Of a DNA stretch of 64,000 nucleotides, positions 12,751 through 24,590 are shown in pieces (within the stretch, counting starts at the first letter, position 1; every line of letters starts with the position of its first letter). This stretch comes from Piper betle (lineage: Eukaryota > Streptophyta > Magnoliopsida > Piperales > Piperaceae). The stretch lies in assembly GCA_033002965.1 (NCBI GenBank), contig JAURVB010014161.1, forward strand, positions 1-64,000. Direction: 5' to 3'. The notes under the pieces are model-generated. The model did not search any database and was not told the DNA's origin. It worked only from the letters and a program-made list of their open reading frames with translations. The translations under genes and the position numbers were made by a program.

Positions 12751-15700
12751 TTACGTAGCAAACGGATGAAAATCAAACACATAATTCTTGCAACACAAAC
12801 TTGAAGAAGTATTAGAAGAGAACAAATTGTTGAGCTTACGTTTCTTTTGTTCTCTTTTCACTTTTTGCCTGTTCTTGATCTCCATTTTCTCCTTAATCTC
12901 CCTCATGCCAACAGAAACCTACGAGGCATTTGCAGAAAAATAAAATAAGAGAAGGTAAGAGTAAAACAATTAACAGGCAAAGAAATACTTATGTTAATAA
13001 GCAATTTCTAGTCCCCAAACAAGGAAAAAGACACTACCTCCTGCCCACTACTTCGCAATGCTTCAAGGGGTTCGATACAACCCTGACCAATAACCACAAA
13101 CTTGTTCCCCTTGCTGCCGTCAAGATTCATATTACCCTTGGGCTTATGTTGAGCTAGTTGTTCCAACTGCTGCTGCAAAAGTGGAGACATACCAGCCTGG
13201 AATTGTATTGATATGAATGTCAATTTCATAAGCACACAAGATCCAGGATTGCCATTGACATATACACCAGAATACCAAACTGAAACTGTACGAAAATTAT
13301 GTTTCTAATACAAACCCCGGCCAAGAATCGACGGGAAAATGTCTTTGGTTGCAAGGGTTGTGCCAGATGCTCATTCAATTCCTAAAATTACAAAAATACT
13401 TTAGCAACATCAAATAAATAATAGACAACATTTGACATTGCAACACCAGGGAACCAACAGAATAGTCTACATGACCTGTTGCAGCTTCTTCAACAATAGA
13501 GAGCTTTCTTTCTTTCGCTTATGGTTATTTGCTTGTTCATCCTCACCATCACTGTCGTCCAAAGACAGTTCAGCAGATTTAGCATTCCGTTCCAGCCAGC
13601 TTTTCTCAGCATTTTCCTGAAAACGCAAAATTAAGAACTCTTATGATTAAATAAAATCTAAAATAAAAATGTAACATCAGTATCAAACAAAAGCTTCTCA
13701 CATGTGAGTTTTTTCTTAACACTTTGTCAATTTGGCGGGTAAGAGATAACCGCTTAAAAACCTCAGGCATGTAGGACTCATCGACAGGAAACCGCTGCAG
13801 AGTTTCCTGGAGTAATAACAAGGAAAACACACTTGTAAGACAGGAAATGCTGCACTCTGCTTCAGCCTCATTATCACCACCTAAGAGGGGACTGACTAGA
13901 TACCAACAAAAAATTTTGAGGCTAGAATTACCGAAAAAATGTAATAGCTTAAAATGAACCTTGGAAAATGACTTGCACAAGGAGGCAAATTTTAATTTAT
14001 CTTTAGGTGAAATTAGTGCAATGGAACATCCATCAGCAGAAGCACGAGCTGTTCTTCCACTTCTGTGAACATAAACCTAAAAGAACAAAATATCAGTCTC
14101 ACTATACGGGGCAACAGAGAGAAAACCATCTTCAGGAACATACTTCTGCTGAATGTGGGAGTTGAAAGTGAACAACTGTTCGGACACCAGGAATATCAAG
14201 ACCCCTAGCTGCGACATCTGTAGCAACAAGTATACCATGTTCACTCCCACGAAAACGTTCTATGGCCTGGAAAGATAAAAAAACTAATAAGAAAAAATAG
14301 ACAAGATGCAGTAATGATGCCACCACTACTAGATGATACATGGGGAATTTCCAATCTCCAAAATGTGAGAAAAAAACTTATAACCTCCCAATTTGGTTAA
14401 AATTGTTTGCTCCATCTTACACTATGAGGGTATGGAAGAGGCAAGGGAAAAAAGTCCATCCATACAATGCCGAAATATGTGAAGTTCAAGATGAAATCCT
14501 CCAAGAATCAAATAAAATCCCTTTTAAAATCCAGCAAAATGCCAACATTAACTTCTGGTACTCTGAATATAAGCTTATTTTAAGAACTTCATCTATCATG
14601 CGATAGCAGTTTAAATTTCAAGTCAAAATTCCTACAAAAGTTGCATCAGGTGGGAACGGCTCAATTAAATTGCAAATCATGAAGCACAAAAGTAGTTAAG
14701 AACACAGAAATGGCCGTCAATATGACACCAATAATCAACAAGAATAGAGATACCAACAAAAGGAATCATACAATTAATCACAAACACAAATGAAATATAT
14801 TCCTTACCTTCAATCGAGCCCTTTGTTGCATTTGAGCATGAAGAGTCCACACGTTGACTGAAGCTATGCGCATCAGAGAGGAAATCCTTTGCAAGGCTGC
14901 AATTGATGTACAAAAAACAATTGTACGGCCTTGGCCATGGACACTCAACAAGTAGTACAAATAAGCCTCTTTATCTTCCTCTTTGCACCTACAGAAAGTT
15001 GTCATATCAACATGACAAATGTGCACCCACAAAAGGATTCTCAAGTACAAACAGAAGTTATAATGAAGAAACTGTTTTTATTAATGACGGCATTACTGTA
15101 ATCGCCCTGTCAACCACTAGAATATGTTCTTCAATCCTACATCGAAGCAAAAACGGCACGGACCTCATTTTGTCATTCACTGGGCAGTAGATCATGCACA
15201 TACTTGATATTACATATTTTGCATTTTTTTAAAATATCTAATACACTGGCATAAGCATTTCATTTACATATGAATATTATACACATCATTACTTATTTAT
15301 AGCTTTCTAATATGGATCCGCTTTAGATATTTTTTCAAATCTCTACTTCCAAATTAGGATCTTCAAGGCTACGAATATTCACATCACATGCTGTAATTCC
15401 TGATTTTGGCAAACGGATAATACATGGCATTCAAACAATAATTCTAATAATATAGAAGTTTTGAAAATAGTTTGTAGAAGAATTAAATACGACATACTCA
15501 ATAAATGACTCCTCCAACTTATGAGCCATAATTGCAGCATTAGTCAGATCCACAATTGCAGCATCCACTCTTATCCCAGCCAGTTGTGAAAGTGTTTCTA
15601 AAGAGCTCACTCCATCCATTGAGGATGAATTTGACTTAAGCAACCCATGCTTAAGCTTCTTACTGAAAATTAGAAGAGAGTGCTATTGTTGCTGAAAACA

Positions 15701-18442
15701 CAAATGTTTGCCTCTTCTTTCTTGCTAAATTTAGAACTGTTCTGCAGTCTTCAGTAGCAGGGGAGTTCTGCTCGACAGAGTCACTTACTCTAGGAAGCAT
15801 GTCAATAATGGATTGAAGCTCCCGAAAGTGTCCTTTTTCAACCATACGATCGGCCTCATCCAGCACAAAGAAAGACAATGATTTCAACTGCAATGAAATA
15901 ATATGTTTCTTAAGAAATGTCATACAAATGGAACATAAAGGAATGGCCAAATGATATTTGACCTCAACGAGGTGCTGCTGTCCTGTAGACATAAGCTCCC
16001 ACAATCTTCCTGGAGTGCCAACAATAATTTCAGGTTTTCTTCTCAGAAGTCTTTCTTGCTTTTCTGTATAAATTCCACCAACGATAGGGACCACACGAAT
16101 ATTAGAGAAAACAGCTATTTCTCTTAGATGACTACATATCTGCAAAATAAAAGGTTAAATGTTCAATTAATACATGCTAATCCTACAGTTATCTCATTTG
16201 TAGAAATAAAAAACTAGGTGTTGATACTGGCCTGGCACTGGCAACGCTGTGAATAATAGAATTTGATGTGCACTAGAACTTGATCAACTTACTCACTTGT
16301 ACAGACAAGAGCATATTTATTGGGAAAATATAATGGTTAAATAGAAGTAATCAAGAAAAAATCACTCAACTTACTACTACGTAAGCCACTATCAGGTGAT
16401 TTTATAAAATATAGAATTTTATTATAATTAAATTAATTGTAAAACTACTCTAATACATTCAATGATTTTGTATTAACAGCACACCTGGAGACATAAGTAC
16501 CTGAAATGCAAGCTCCCTTGTAGGAGTTACAATTAAAGCTCTAAGAGATCTTTCTTCCATAGCTTCCTCAGCGGTGTTAGATTCATTTCCAGCTTTTTTC
16601 TCAGCCTTTTCTCTTTCTTCAAGAAGTCTTTGCAGGATAGGCAGCCCAAATGCAAGGGTCTTTCCTGATCCCGTCTCTGCAGCACCAATTACATCCTAAT
16701 AGCAAATCATTACGATCAGACCTGTGTGCAATTTTAGACATATTCTTTCTAAACAAGATATATTTAAAGTCTCTCCATCCTTACAACCTTTCCTCGATGT
16801 GCAGCAGCTGGAATGCATGATTTTTGTATGGGCGTTGGTTCTTTAAATCCCAACTTATATATTGCATTCATCAGCAATGGATGCAGCCTCAGCTCCTTCC
16901 ATGCCCAGTACTCATCCTCACTGATGACAACTTCATCCTCCAAAAGACTGCCTGCCGGTAATTCCTGGCCATCTACTCAAATGCAATGCAAAGTCATAAA
17001 TCAGGTACATCCCAAAATTCAAAACAGGGAATGGAAAAGTATGATGTTTCAAAGCCTAGTAAGTTGAGCATAATCAATCAATATTAGCATAAAAAACAGT
17101 AATTTTCATACTAGTACATCAAAGAAAAACAAAAATACTAGCTCTCTCATCATCAAGGAAATTCAAAAATGAAACCCAAGCAAATAATAGAGGATGCAAA
17201 CAAGACGGAATAATCAGAAGAAAAGCACAAATTAAAACAGTCAATGAATAGAGTTATCGACAATAGTAATTCTATATAAGTACAATCCAAAATAACCGGT
17301 TTACTAGCTCTATTATCTTCAAGGAAGTTCAAAGATAAACCCAAGCAAACAAAAGATGCACACAAGAAAGAATAATCCCAAGAAAAGCTCAAATCAGAAA
17401 AGTAATACACAAGACAAAGAAATGGCACATTGAGCTGCTAACTAGCTTGCTCCTATAACATACTTTATAGAAGTAGTCTTCAATAAGAGGACCATTTGTT
17501 TTGCCAGCACTCTAAATCAAGCACATTAACCAGCTGGGATTTCCAATAAGGTATACCCGCACAACACTTAAGTAGTTTGAGAGTAAATTCATCCACACAA
17601 CTTTGTTCGCTCTTTATCCAAAAAGTTGCCAATAAAACAGCTATCCTCTGTACTATCAACAACGTTCAATGGCTATCAATCAATAGAATGTATATAGCAC
17701 AGCTATGTAATGGCAGATGTTCTATGGAAACAAGCTATTCAATCACGAAAATTCTCGGAATTCTAGGTTCATTTCTCCAACTTAAAGTCGGTAAAAAAGA
17801 TTGATCGATTTCTACACAGCATATCATTGCAAATGGGCATGAACTCACAATCCAAGGAACATCTACAGGAGCAAGCAGAAACAATTAGAAACACAACCTT
17901 CAGATTTCTCAACATCGGCCTCATCCACCACCTTCGATTTTTCACTCTTTCTTCTTTTCAGCTTCTTCTTCTTCTTCTTCTTTCTTCTTTTCCTTCTCAT
18001 CGCCGCTCTTCCCCCGACTCTCCGACCCCTCAACAGGAGCAGCCACCTTTTCCGGAACAGAAAACCCATCACCAGAATCATCATCTCCGCGCCTGCGCTT
18101 CCGTTTCTTCGACTTGCGCAGTACTTCTCCGCTGTCATCTCCGGACGTCCCCGGAACCAATCCGTACTCCAATTCATCGATCTCCTCCAACGACAAAAAC
18201 CCTAAATCAACAAAAGAAACAATCACAACGACTTCAAACAGAGAGGAAACGAGGAAGGAAACGGAGGTGGATCACCTCCCTCGCTGCTGCCGAGGAGAAG
18301 CGAGAAGTGGTCGTCGGAGGGGATGGATTGGGTCCATGGAAGCGAGCACGGGTGGTCTGCGCTCGTCTCCTCCTTCTTCTTCTTCTTAATTGGTCGTGGC
18401 GGCTTCTTCGCCGGAGGTGGAGGCGTCGGCGTCGGCGGCCAT
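12751..18442 (-). CDS. RH13: DEAD-box ATP-dependent RNA helicase, RH13 / Mak5 / DDX24 type
   Basis: Fifteen inferred exons read on the minus strand: 18,442-18,276; 18,201-17,946; 17,862-17,849 (tentative 14-nt exon); 16,972-16,788; 16,695-16,501; 16,139-15,963; 15,887-15,498; 14,988-14,808; 14,266-14,144; 14,076-13,960; 13,806-13,702; 13,616-13,476; 13,381-13,316; 13,196-13,038; 12,918-12,751. All have GT-AG borders and matching phases, giving about 813 residues, close to Arabidopsis RH13. Helicase motifs appear in order: Q motif [17 protein letters not shown] (I), PTREL (Ia), TPGR (Ib), DEAD (II), SAT (III), IVFCTS (IV), [10 protein letters not shown] (V), HRSGRTAR (VI). Before them come an LPW motif, [11 protein letters not shown] and a Lys/Glu-rich tract; the C-terminus is basic. 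The family works in the nucleolus on large-subunit ribosome assembly. Two single-base frame breaks exist: near 18,388 and at 15,662. The start is uncertain: the ATG at 18,442 has a good context, and another ATG at 18,512 is in the wrong frame. Confidence 0.88.
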
Positions 18443-18512
18443 GGACGGCTTCGCGCCGGCGCAACGAAGACAGAAGGGGTTGGTGAGGGTTTTGAATTTT
18501 CGAGTTTGCCAT

Positions 18513-19164
18513 TAGGGTTGGTTCACGCTTAAATTCAGTGATCGGACCGGGTTGCAAGATTCTGAATGTTTATTTCTTTTCTTTTTTCCTGCTTTATTAA
18601 AATATATATTAAAAAACACACACACACATAAATTTAATCTATTTTATTAATACCATGTAAATATAAATGTTAATATTAAAATTTCAAAACTACATTTAAC
18701 TGTTCTACATTTGACTGCTCTTCAATAGATACAATTGGATTGGATCTTATATAAAAGCCTCATTGCTTATTTTGCGGTTGCCTGATTTTTCTTAAAAATC
18801 GAATGGAAAAATTTTGGTGGTTTTTATATTAGAATTGAGAAGTAGCTGTCCGTTAATCTGTAATTTATATTAGTACCTGTTTGTGACAGCTTACTTCTTT
18901 CAGGATTAGTAACTTTGAGAAACGATTACCAACACAAAGAACGTTTAATGATAATTATGATATAAATCATTTATGAATCTCGATTAACTCTACCAGCCAA
19001 CGTTCAAATAAATTACCAACAATTTACGCATGCAACTGCCGTGAAAAGAAACACAAAAAAGAAGACAAGCTCCAAGCCAAAAAATCGACGACAAATTATC
19101 ACAGTTAATGGATGGATTTGGAATGTTTTCCATCAATGTCAACTGTTTTTTCAGAAGTAGAACG
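18513..19164. other. Upstream region of the helicase gene
   Basis: AT-rich intergenic sequence between the helicase start and the 3' end of the next minus-strand gene; a short CA run lies near 18,617-18,628. It should hold the helicase promoter, but no specific element could be assigned. Confidence 0.4.
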
Positions 19165-21125
19165 TCAAGGAGACAACTCCATGAGTCTGAACCTCCTTAT
19201 AAGCCGGAGGTAGTTTTCATCTGTATCAGAATTAGAATGTCGAGGAGGCATATCCATGAGTCTGAACCTGTTTAAAAGCTGCTGGTAGCTTTCCTCTTTA
19301 TCGTCTTTATCAGTTTCACAAGTCCAGTCAGCAACTAAGTCACGCCACTGCTTCCAATCAATGATTGATTGTCGACGGTCTGTAGATAGAGCATTTCTTG
19401 TTTGTTTAATGTTTATCACGGCCATAGGAGTTGAAGCGCTTCGTTTATATCTTCTACTATATGTTATAATTTGAGTAGCCAAACCATCTGCTTCGCTATC
19501 TGTTGGCAGTCTCTTTACTTGACTCCTAGAATTTAATCTCCGTTGCCTATTGGTTTTGGTTGAACTCCTCTTTGTCCAAACTCGGTTAATGCGCGTAATA
19601 GAACTGCCGCTTAGGCGTATTTGATCTGCAACAACTAGCCTAGAAAAGGCAGATGAAGCGCCAGTTGATATAAGTTCACTCTCAGGTAAATATGGAGTGC
19701 GCCATTGAATTCTGCTCGACAGAATTCGGTAAGATCATCGAATGTTCATCTGCATCAGTTGCATGACAATGGTAAAACCATAAGAAGCACGGTGCAGGCA
19801 CTCCAAGGCATAACAGTGGCACTGCATTAAACAAGCGTACAAATAATGAGACAGTTTGAGAAACAAAATATGTAAATGGTTTCTTTAAAAGAAACTGCTT
19901 TCTTATAACTAGAAATGATAAACCAACCAGATTGCAGAAGCTCGCATGGGAAGTCTGGGTAAAGGGAAATACTTCACATAGATGTCGTGGATGGGGATCA
20001 TCTCGACATGCCAACTGCATTATAAGCAAAAAAGAGCATAAGAGCATGACAACACGTCGAGCACAACAATGCCTATAGTATTTCAAGTAAGCACCAAGGA
20101 TAAAGACTAAACAAAATTATCATCCACGGGGGTAATGATTGATCCATAATTTGGTTAAAATTCTGTTTCAAATTTACAGCTTTACCACTTTGGAAAAAAG
20201 AAATTACGAATTTATGCTACCACCAACAGCGTGCATAAATATTAAGGATCATTATCAGGATGCTTATAAAGAATGTTAGAACCTAGGAAAAGGTAAAGAA
20301 AGCACTTTTACAAAAAGAAAACAATGGTCTATGAAGCTTAAAGTTGGTCATGAGAAACCTCATCACAATAACTGTCTTACTTCAGCGAGAGATTTTTCGC
20401 TTTAAAACCCTGCTTTCTTATAGCTACTAATAAGTTCAACAAACTATGAAGTCTAAGTTATACATCAGAAACAACAAGAACAGTTTCCTAGTAATACCAA
20501 CATTTCTGTTACCACGTGAGAACACTTAAGAACAAAGATTGCATAAAAATAAGTGAATTCCATGAGTGACACAGCCAGTATACTCCATGTCACTAATATG
20601 CGACGAAGGAAGTATGCATGATGAAGGGGTTGAATCGGATTGTCTTTTAAGAAAGATTTATATTGAAAATCTTGAAAAAATGAATCTAGTTCCTCGCAGA
20701 GCCTAAACCAAGAAAACCAATCAGGCCCTTTCGCGTTTGCCACATCCAAATCAATTATACCCGCAAAAAGAATGAAAACAACATCAGCATATCAAATAAT
20801 TACAATGATACAAGTAAACCTTGCGACAATCAGAAAAACCAACGAAAAATGGAACCGCGAATTCAACCAATCAAAATCCAACACCCCTCGCCATCACATC
20901 ACAAAACAGCAAAACATCACTAACCCATCAAAATTAACATGCTTATAATACCAAACCAAGTACAAGCAACCCAGAAAAAGAAATATAAAACTATATAGAA
21001 AGAAAGCGCCGTACATCACTATCTTGGCCCGCAGCGGTCATCGTAACACCGTCCCGGTCCTCGCCGGCGGGGAAAGACGAGGAGCAGCCAACAGGATCGA
21101 GGTGGCGACGAAGAAGAGACGCCAT
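19165..21125 (-). pseudogene. Damaged gene of the plant DPHPRHLC / CHCYVCD-motif family (RIN13-like in some annotations)
   Basis: Minus-strand exon chain. Exon 1, 21,125-21,015, begins MASLLRRHLDP. A WFSWF-containing exon lies at roughly 20,757-20,590 with an unclear acceptor. A clean exon at 20,014-19,928 carries CRDDPHPRHLCEVFPF and ends FCNL. The terminal exon starts at 19,821 with CHCY and ends at the stop at 19,165. Intact family members, from memory, read DPHPRHLC...HEKHC..CHCYVCDSPAPC...HCHATD; here the string becomes CHCY, a frame break near 19,803, then VPAPC...HCHATDADE, a second break (19,690-19,745), then WRTPYLPES to the end. The C-terminus holds a duplicated motif (LLNRFRLMDM / LIRRFRLMEL). 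The family link and name are from recall and unproven. No function is asserted. Two frame breaks and a lost cysteine argue for a pseudogene or a poor assembly. Confidence 0.5.
19707..19727. repeat. Perfect 8-bp inverted repeat inside the terminal exon
   Basis: Arms GAATTCTG and CAGAATTC are separated by 5 nt. It lies in the interval where the reading frame of the surrounding gene slips, so it may mark an insertion or a polymerase-slippage site. Confidence 0.5.
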
Positions 21126-21459
21126 GTGTGTTAAGTTGAGATTGAAGAGGACAGCAGAATAATAGGAGGAGAAGCCAAGAAGGTTGATGGAAAGAGGTCG
21201 AGAATTGGAAAGAGGAAAGGGGAAGGGTTAAGAAGCGAAAGCTTTCCGTTAATTTGGTACTTCGCGAGTCGAAAGACATCGTCGAAATCTAGAGATAAGG
21301 AGAGTTGTCAACCGTATATTACCCACCTGTTATAATAAATGAGTCTCTCCTAATCAAGTACCTAACTAAAATTAACACTTAGATCAGACTTTTAAGACAA
21401 TTTAACCTTCAACGGAGCTGGCCAGCTTTTTAACTTATTCATTCGATCGTCCATCATAC

Positions 21460-23290
21460 ATGGATATGTCAAGTGCTAGTATGTGCTGTTTCCTTGTTGG
21501 CAGTGGACGATACAATTGCCATCGTGGCCTCACTCTTTCCTGCATCTTCTCGCCAGCCACGGTCGCCCTACCAACCGCCACGGCCTTGCCCGCCGTAGTG
21601 GCCCAGCCCACAACGCACCCCTGCCTGCCACGGCCCTGCTTGCCATTACGCCTCCCTTGCCGTTGTGCCCCTGTCGGCCCTATTCCCCCCTCCCCCGACT
21701 CCGCCTATTGTCAAGCATCTACCCGTCGGCCCACCCCCAGATCTACCCGTCGGCTCACACCCCCCCCCGATCGCATTGCAAGGGTCGCGCTTCACCCAGC
21801 CCCCAAGTTTGCCCCCACCCCGCACCATCTCCCCTGCTGCCCTGTTTCCCCTCCTTCCTCGCCCGTTTTGCCCTAACCCCTGCACCGGCATCACCTGTAA
21901 CACTGCCAATAGTAGCACGAACAAAATAAAGGGGGGGGTGGAGTGAAGGAAAACGTAGTGGTAATTTTGTAATAAAAATTTGACTCGCTTCCAAATTAAT
22001 ATTACGAAAAAATTACAAAAATAATTTTAAAAATAAAATACTGTAAAATAAAAACTTGACTCACCTCGCTCAAGTCAATATTACAAAATTAATTTTTTTA
22101 AAAAATTTAAAAATATAATACCATAAAATAAAAACTTGACTCGTTCATCGCTAGAGTCATATATTGAAAAAAATTTTAAATAAAATACCTATTAAAATAA
22201 AAATTTGACTCGACTCCTTACTTGAGTTAAATTTTTATTACGAAATAAATTTTAAAAAATAAAATAATTTTCTTAACAAAAATTTGACTTGATCTTGACT
22301 CGAGTCAAATTTTTATTACAAAATAAATTTAAAAAATAAAATAATTTTTTAAAAAGCTTGGCTAAATTTTTATTACGAAATAAATTAAAAACAAAATAAT
22401 TTCATAAAAAACTTGACTTAAGACCAACTCGAGTCAAATTTTATTAAGAAATAAATTTTAAAAAATAAAATAATTTCGTAAAAAAACTTGAATCGATCAC
22501 CCACGGGAGCAAAGTCAAGTTAAAATCTTATGTCATAAAAAAATTTTGACTCGATCCATGACTCGAGTCAAATTTGTAATTATGCAAATAAAATTAAAAA
22601 ATAAAATAATTTGTATAAAAACTTCGACTCGATCAACGTACCTGCAATTGAGTCTAAGTTGTAAATTTATTTTGTAAAAAATTTGATCTCAGCGATAGAA
22701 TCAAATTTTTTTACAAAATTATTTTATTTTTTAAAATTCTATTTCGTAATAAAAATTTGATTCGAGATTGGGATCATTGAGTCAAGTTTTTATTACAAAA
22801 GTACCTCCCATATTCACACCCACCCTATGCTCACCCCATAGCTGGCGGACCCGTCGCCGACCGACGCAATCGCCGCTGCCCAGGGGGTGGGGAGGGGGGA
22901 CCGCCAGCGGCACCGAGGGCGGGACGGGTGGGTGGATCGCTAAGGGTAGGGCGGTAGCGTGGGCAGGGGATGGGTAGTGGGAACACGAGGGCGGGGGGTC
23001 GCAGCTGTGGGCGCAGGGGGGGTGGATGGATCGTGAGGGTGGGGTGGTGTTTGCGAGGGAGGGTAGGGGCGATCGTGCCAACAGGGGGCCAGGGGCAGGG
23101 AATGTCGGGGACGGGGCCAATGGCAGGGAATGTCGGGGACTGGGGGCCGATGGCAGGGAATGTCGGGGCGGCGACATAGGAGGAAGAGAAAACAGGGAAG
23201 GGGAGGGGGAGAAAAGTGGGAGAAAAGTGGAGAGTATTTTGAGCCATTGGATTTTGATCCAACGGCCTAAAATACAATACGCTATATGTG
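21460..23290. repeat. Composite repeat block: AT-rich tandem array between two C/G-rich arms
   Basis: The left arm (about 21,540-21,890) is C-rich on the plus strand. The right arm (about 22,830-23,220) is C-rich on the minus strand and contains the word CAGGGAATGTCGGGG repeated three times (near 23,097-23,170). Between them is the TTGACTCG array (separate entry). The inner junctions mirror each other: TTTTGTAATAAAAATTTGAC at 21,967 and, on the minus strand, TTTTGTAATAAAAACTTGAC near 22,800. The long overlapping open frames here come from base composition and resemble no protein. Confidence 0.6.
21967..22800. repeat. Diverged tandem array, about 12 units of 60-80 bp
   Basis: The unit is roughly TTGACTCG...CTCGAGTCAA, then TTTTTATTACGAAATAAATT, then AAAAAATAAAATAATTTT. 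TTGACTCG-like words recur near 21,978, 22,054, 22,135, 22,203, 22,284, 22,355, 22,415, 22,488, 22,548, 22,621, 22,683 and 22,756. Single copies of similar GACTCGAGTCAA sequence occur in LTR copy A (about 2,408-2,430) and in the element at 56,823-57,589. Confidence 0.7.
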
Positions 23291-23317
23291 CTACCAAAAT
23301 AAGATAGTTTATTTTAA

Positions 23318-23320
<3 letters not shown>

Positions 23321-23370
<50 letters not shown>
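23321..23370. repeat. (AT)n microsatellite, about 25 units
   Basis: Uninterrupted AT dinucleotides, followed by ACATACATAC. Confidence 0.95.
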
Positions 23371-23375
<5 letters not shown>

Positions 23376-23823
23376 CATACAAAAGAAAGAAAAAAATTCC
23401 TGATGTCCAAGGTGTCATGGAATAACATGAGATCGAACATGCACAAATATTCACCGTCTATCAAGGTGTCAAGGTGTCGGGGTGAAGAAAGAGAAGAAAA
23501 GTTTTTCACTTCTTACTTTGGAGGAGGAAAAAAGTGCATCACAAGTTAAACACGCAATTGCTTTCATTTATTGAGATAAAAGCTAGTCATGTCATATTTC
23601 TCTACGAAAGGAGCACTTCCCAGCTCCCTTGTATCCCAGTATAAAAGAAAATGCAAGAACCAATGAATGCGAGCTATCTTCTCCGTTGAACATCCCTAGC
23701 CCAACTAGCTCTCGTTCACCGCCCTCTCCCATCATACATCTCCGCCTCAATCCAAAAAGCAAATCAACCTCCAGATGACCAAATACCAACAATGTAAAAC
23801 TCTATAACTTCCGTTCTTCCCGA
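23371..23823. other. Region 3' of the RRM pseudogene, no gene recognised
   Basis: The sequence holds short open frames on both strands without family resemblance. Confidence 0.4.
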
Positions 23824-24590
23824 TCACGAACACTTGCCCAGCGCTGGACTGACCCGCAATGGTCTGCCTTCTAACTCCTGCAACAATCCATGCAATCCGT
23901 CAGAAAAGTAAGCAACAAAGATCAGTCTTATTCAATAGTTACGACGCTCTCTATGCTTTACCGCTCCATTGAGGTATTCAAGAGCAGCGTCCATCTCTTG
24001 TTGGGTCTCTTAGCAGACGAAGCCATAGCCACGAGCCTGTCCGTCTCCCCATCGTACAGGACACGAGCACCCACAACATGCCCATACCCTTGAAACACCA
24101 TGGTGAGGTTGTCAGAGGTGACCGTCCAAGCCAAGTTCCCCACGAAGATCTTGTAGTCTGTTTCCGGATACAGAGGTTCTTTGGGCTTCGGCTTGTCCGC
24201 AAAGTTCACCCTCATCGTCCTACCTCCGTATTCCTACGGTTTTTTTGTATCACCAAGGCGCAGATATCAATCACCTTAGCGATATATTTAGCAAACAATT
24301 TGAGCAAAACCATTGTTTACTTACACTACTGTCAAGGTTCTCAATGACGGCATTACAGTCTTCAACACTGCTCATAGTAACAAAAGCAAATCCTCTGCTT
24401 TTTCCGGTGACTCTATCATACAGCCCCTAAATATTTGTTGGAAGATCAAATTGAGAAGAAACCCACAAAGAACAAGGCCTCAAAATAGATGAACAGCGCT
24501 CTACCTCGACCATCTCGGGGCTGCCAGAGTCTTGAATGATCCCAGCCAACTGGGCACTATCCATACTATAAGGCAAGTTACCAAAGTATA
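23824..24590 (-). pseudogene. 5'-truncated pseudogene of a two-RRM chloroplast-type ribonucleoprotein
   Basis: Four exons keep their introns: 24,590-24,505, 24,426-24,325, 24,233-23,962 and 23,877-23,824. RRM1 starts abruptly at its RNP2 motif (YFGNLPYSM), followed by SRGFAFVTM (RNP1), VNFADKPKPKEPLYPET as linker, then RRM2 with IFVGNLAW (RNP2) and RGYGFVC (RNP1), ending ELEGRPLRVS. Relatives are plastid RNA-binding proteins that stabilise and process organelle transcripts. The transit peptide and acidic N-terminus are missing, and AT-rich DNA starts right at the break. A one-base deletion at about 24,036 and a stop (TAA, 24,012-24,010) in place of the usual tyrosine codon after RNP1 of RRM2 also break it. 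Retained introns rule out a processed copy. Confidence 0.85.

Noticed and set aside
17827..18532. 219-codon plus-strand frame opposite the helicase 5' exons
   Set aside because: It is the antisense shadow of the Lys/Glu-rich helicase exons and low complexity; the minus strand carries the splice-consistent, conserved sequence.
15764..19727. A 14-nt word TTCTGCTCGACAGA shared by the helicase gene (near 15,766) and the neighbouring gene (near 19,709)
   Set aside because: A 14-nt match between two sites is expected by chance in a 64-kb window when both strands are compared.
21460..23300. Up to 171-codon open frames on both strands
   Set aside because: Low-complexity Pro/Gly frames over the repeat block; sense and antisense equally open.
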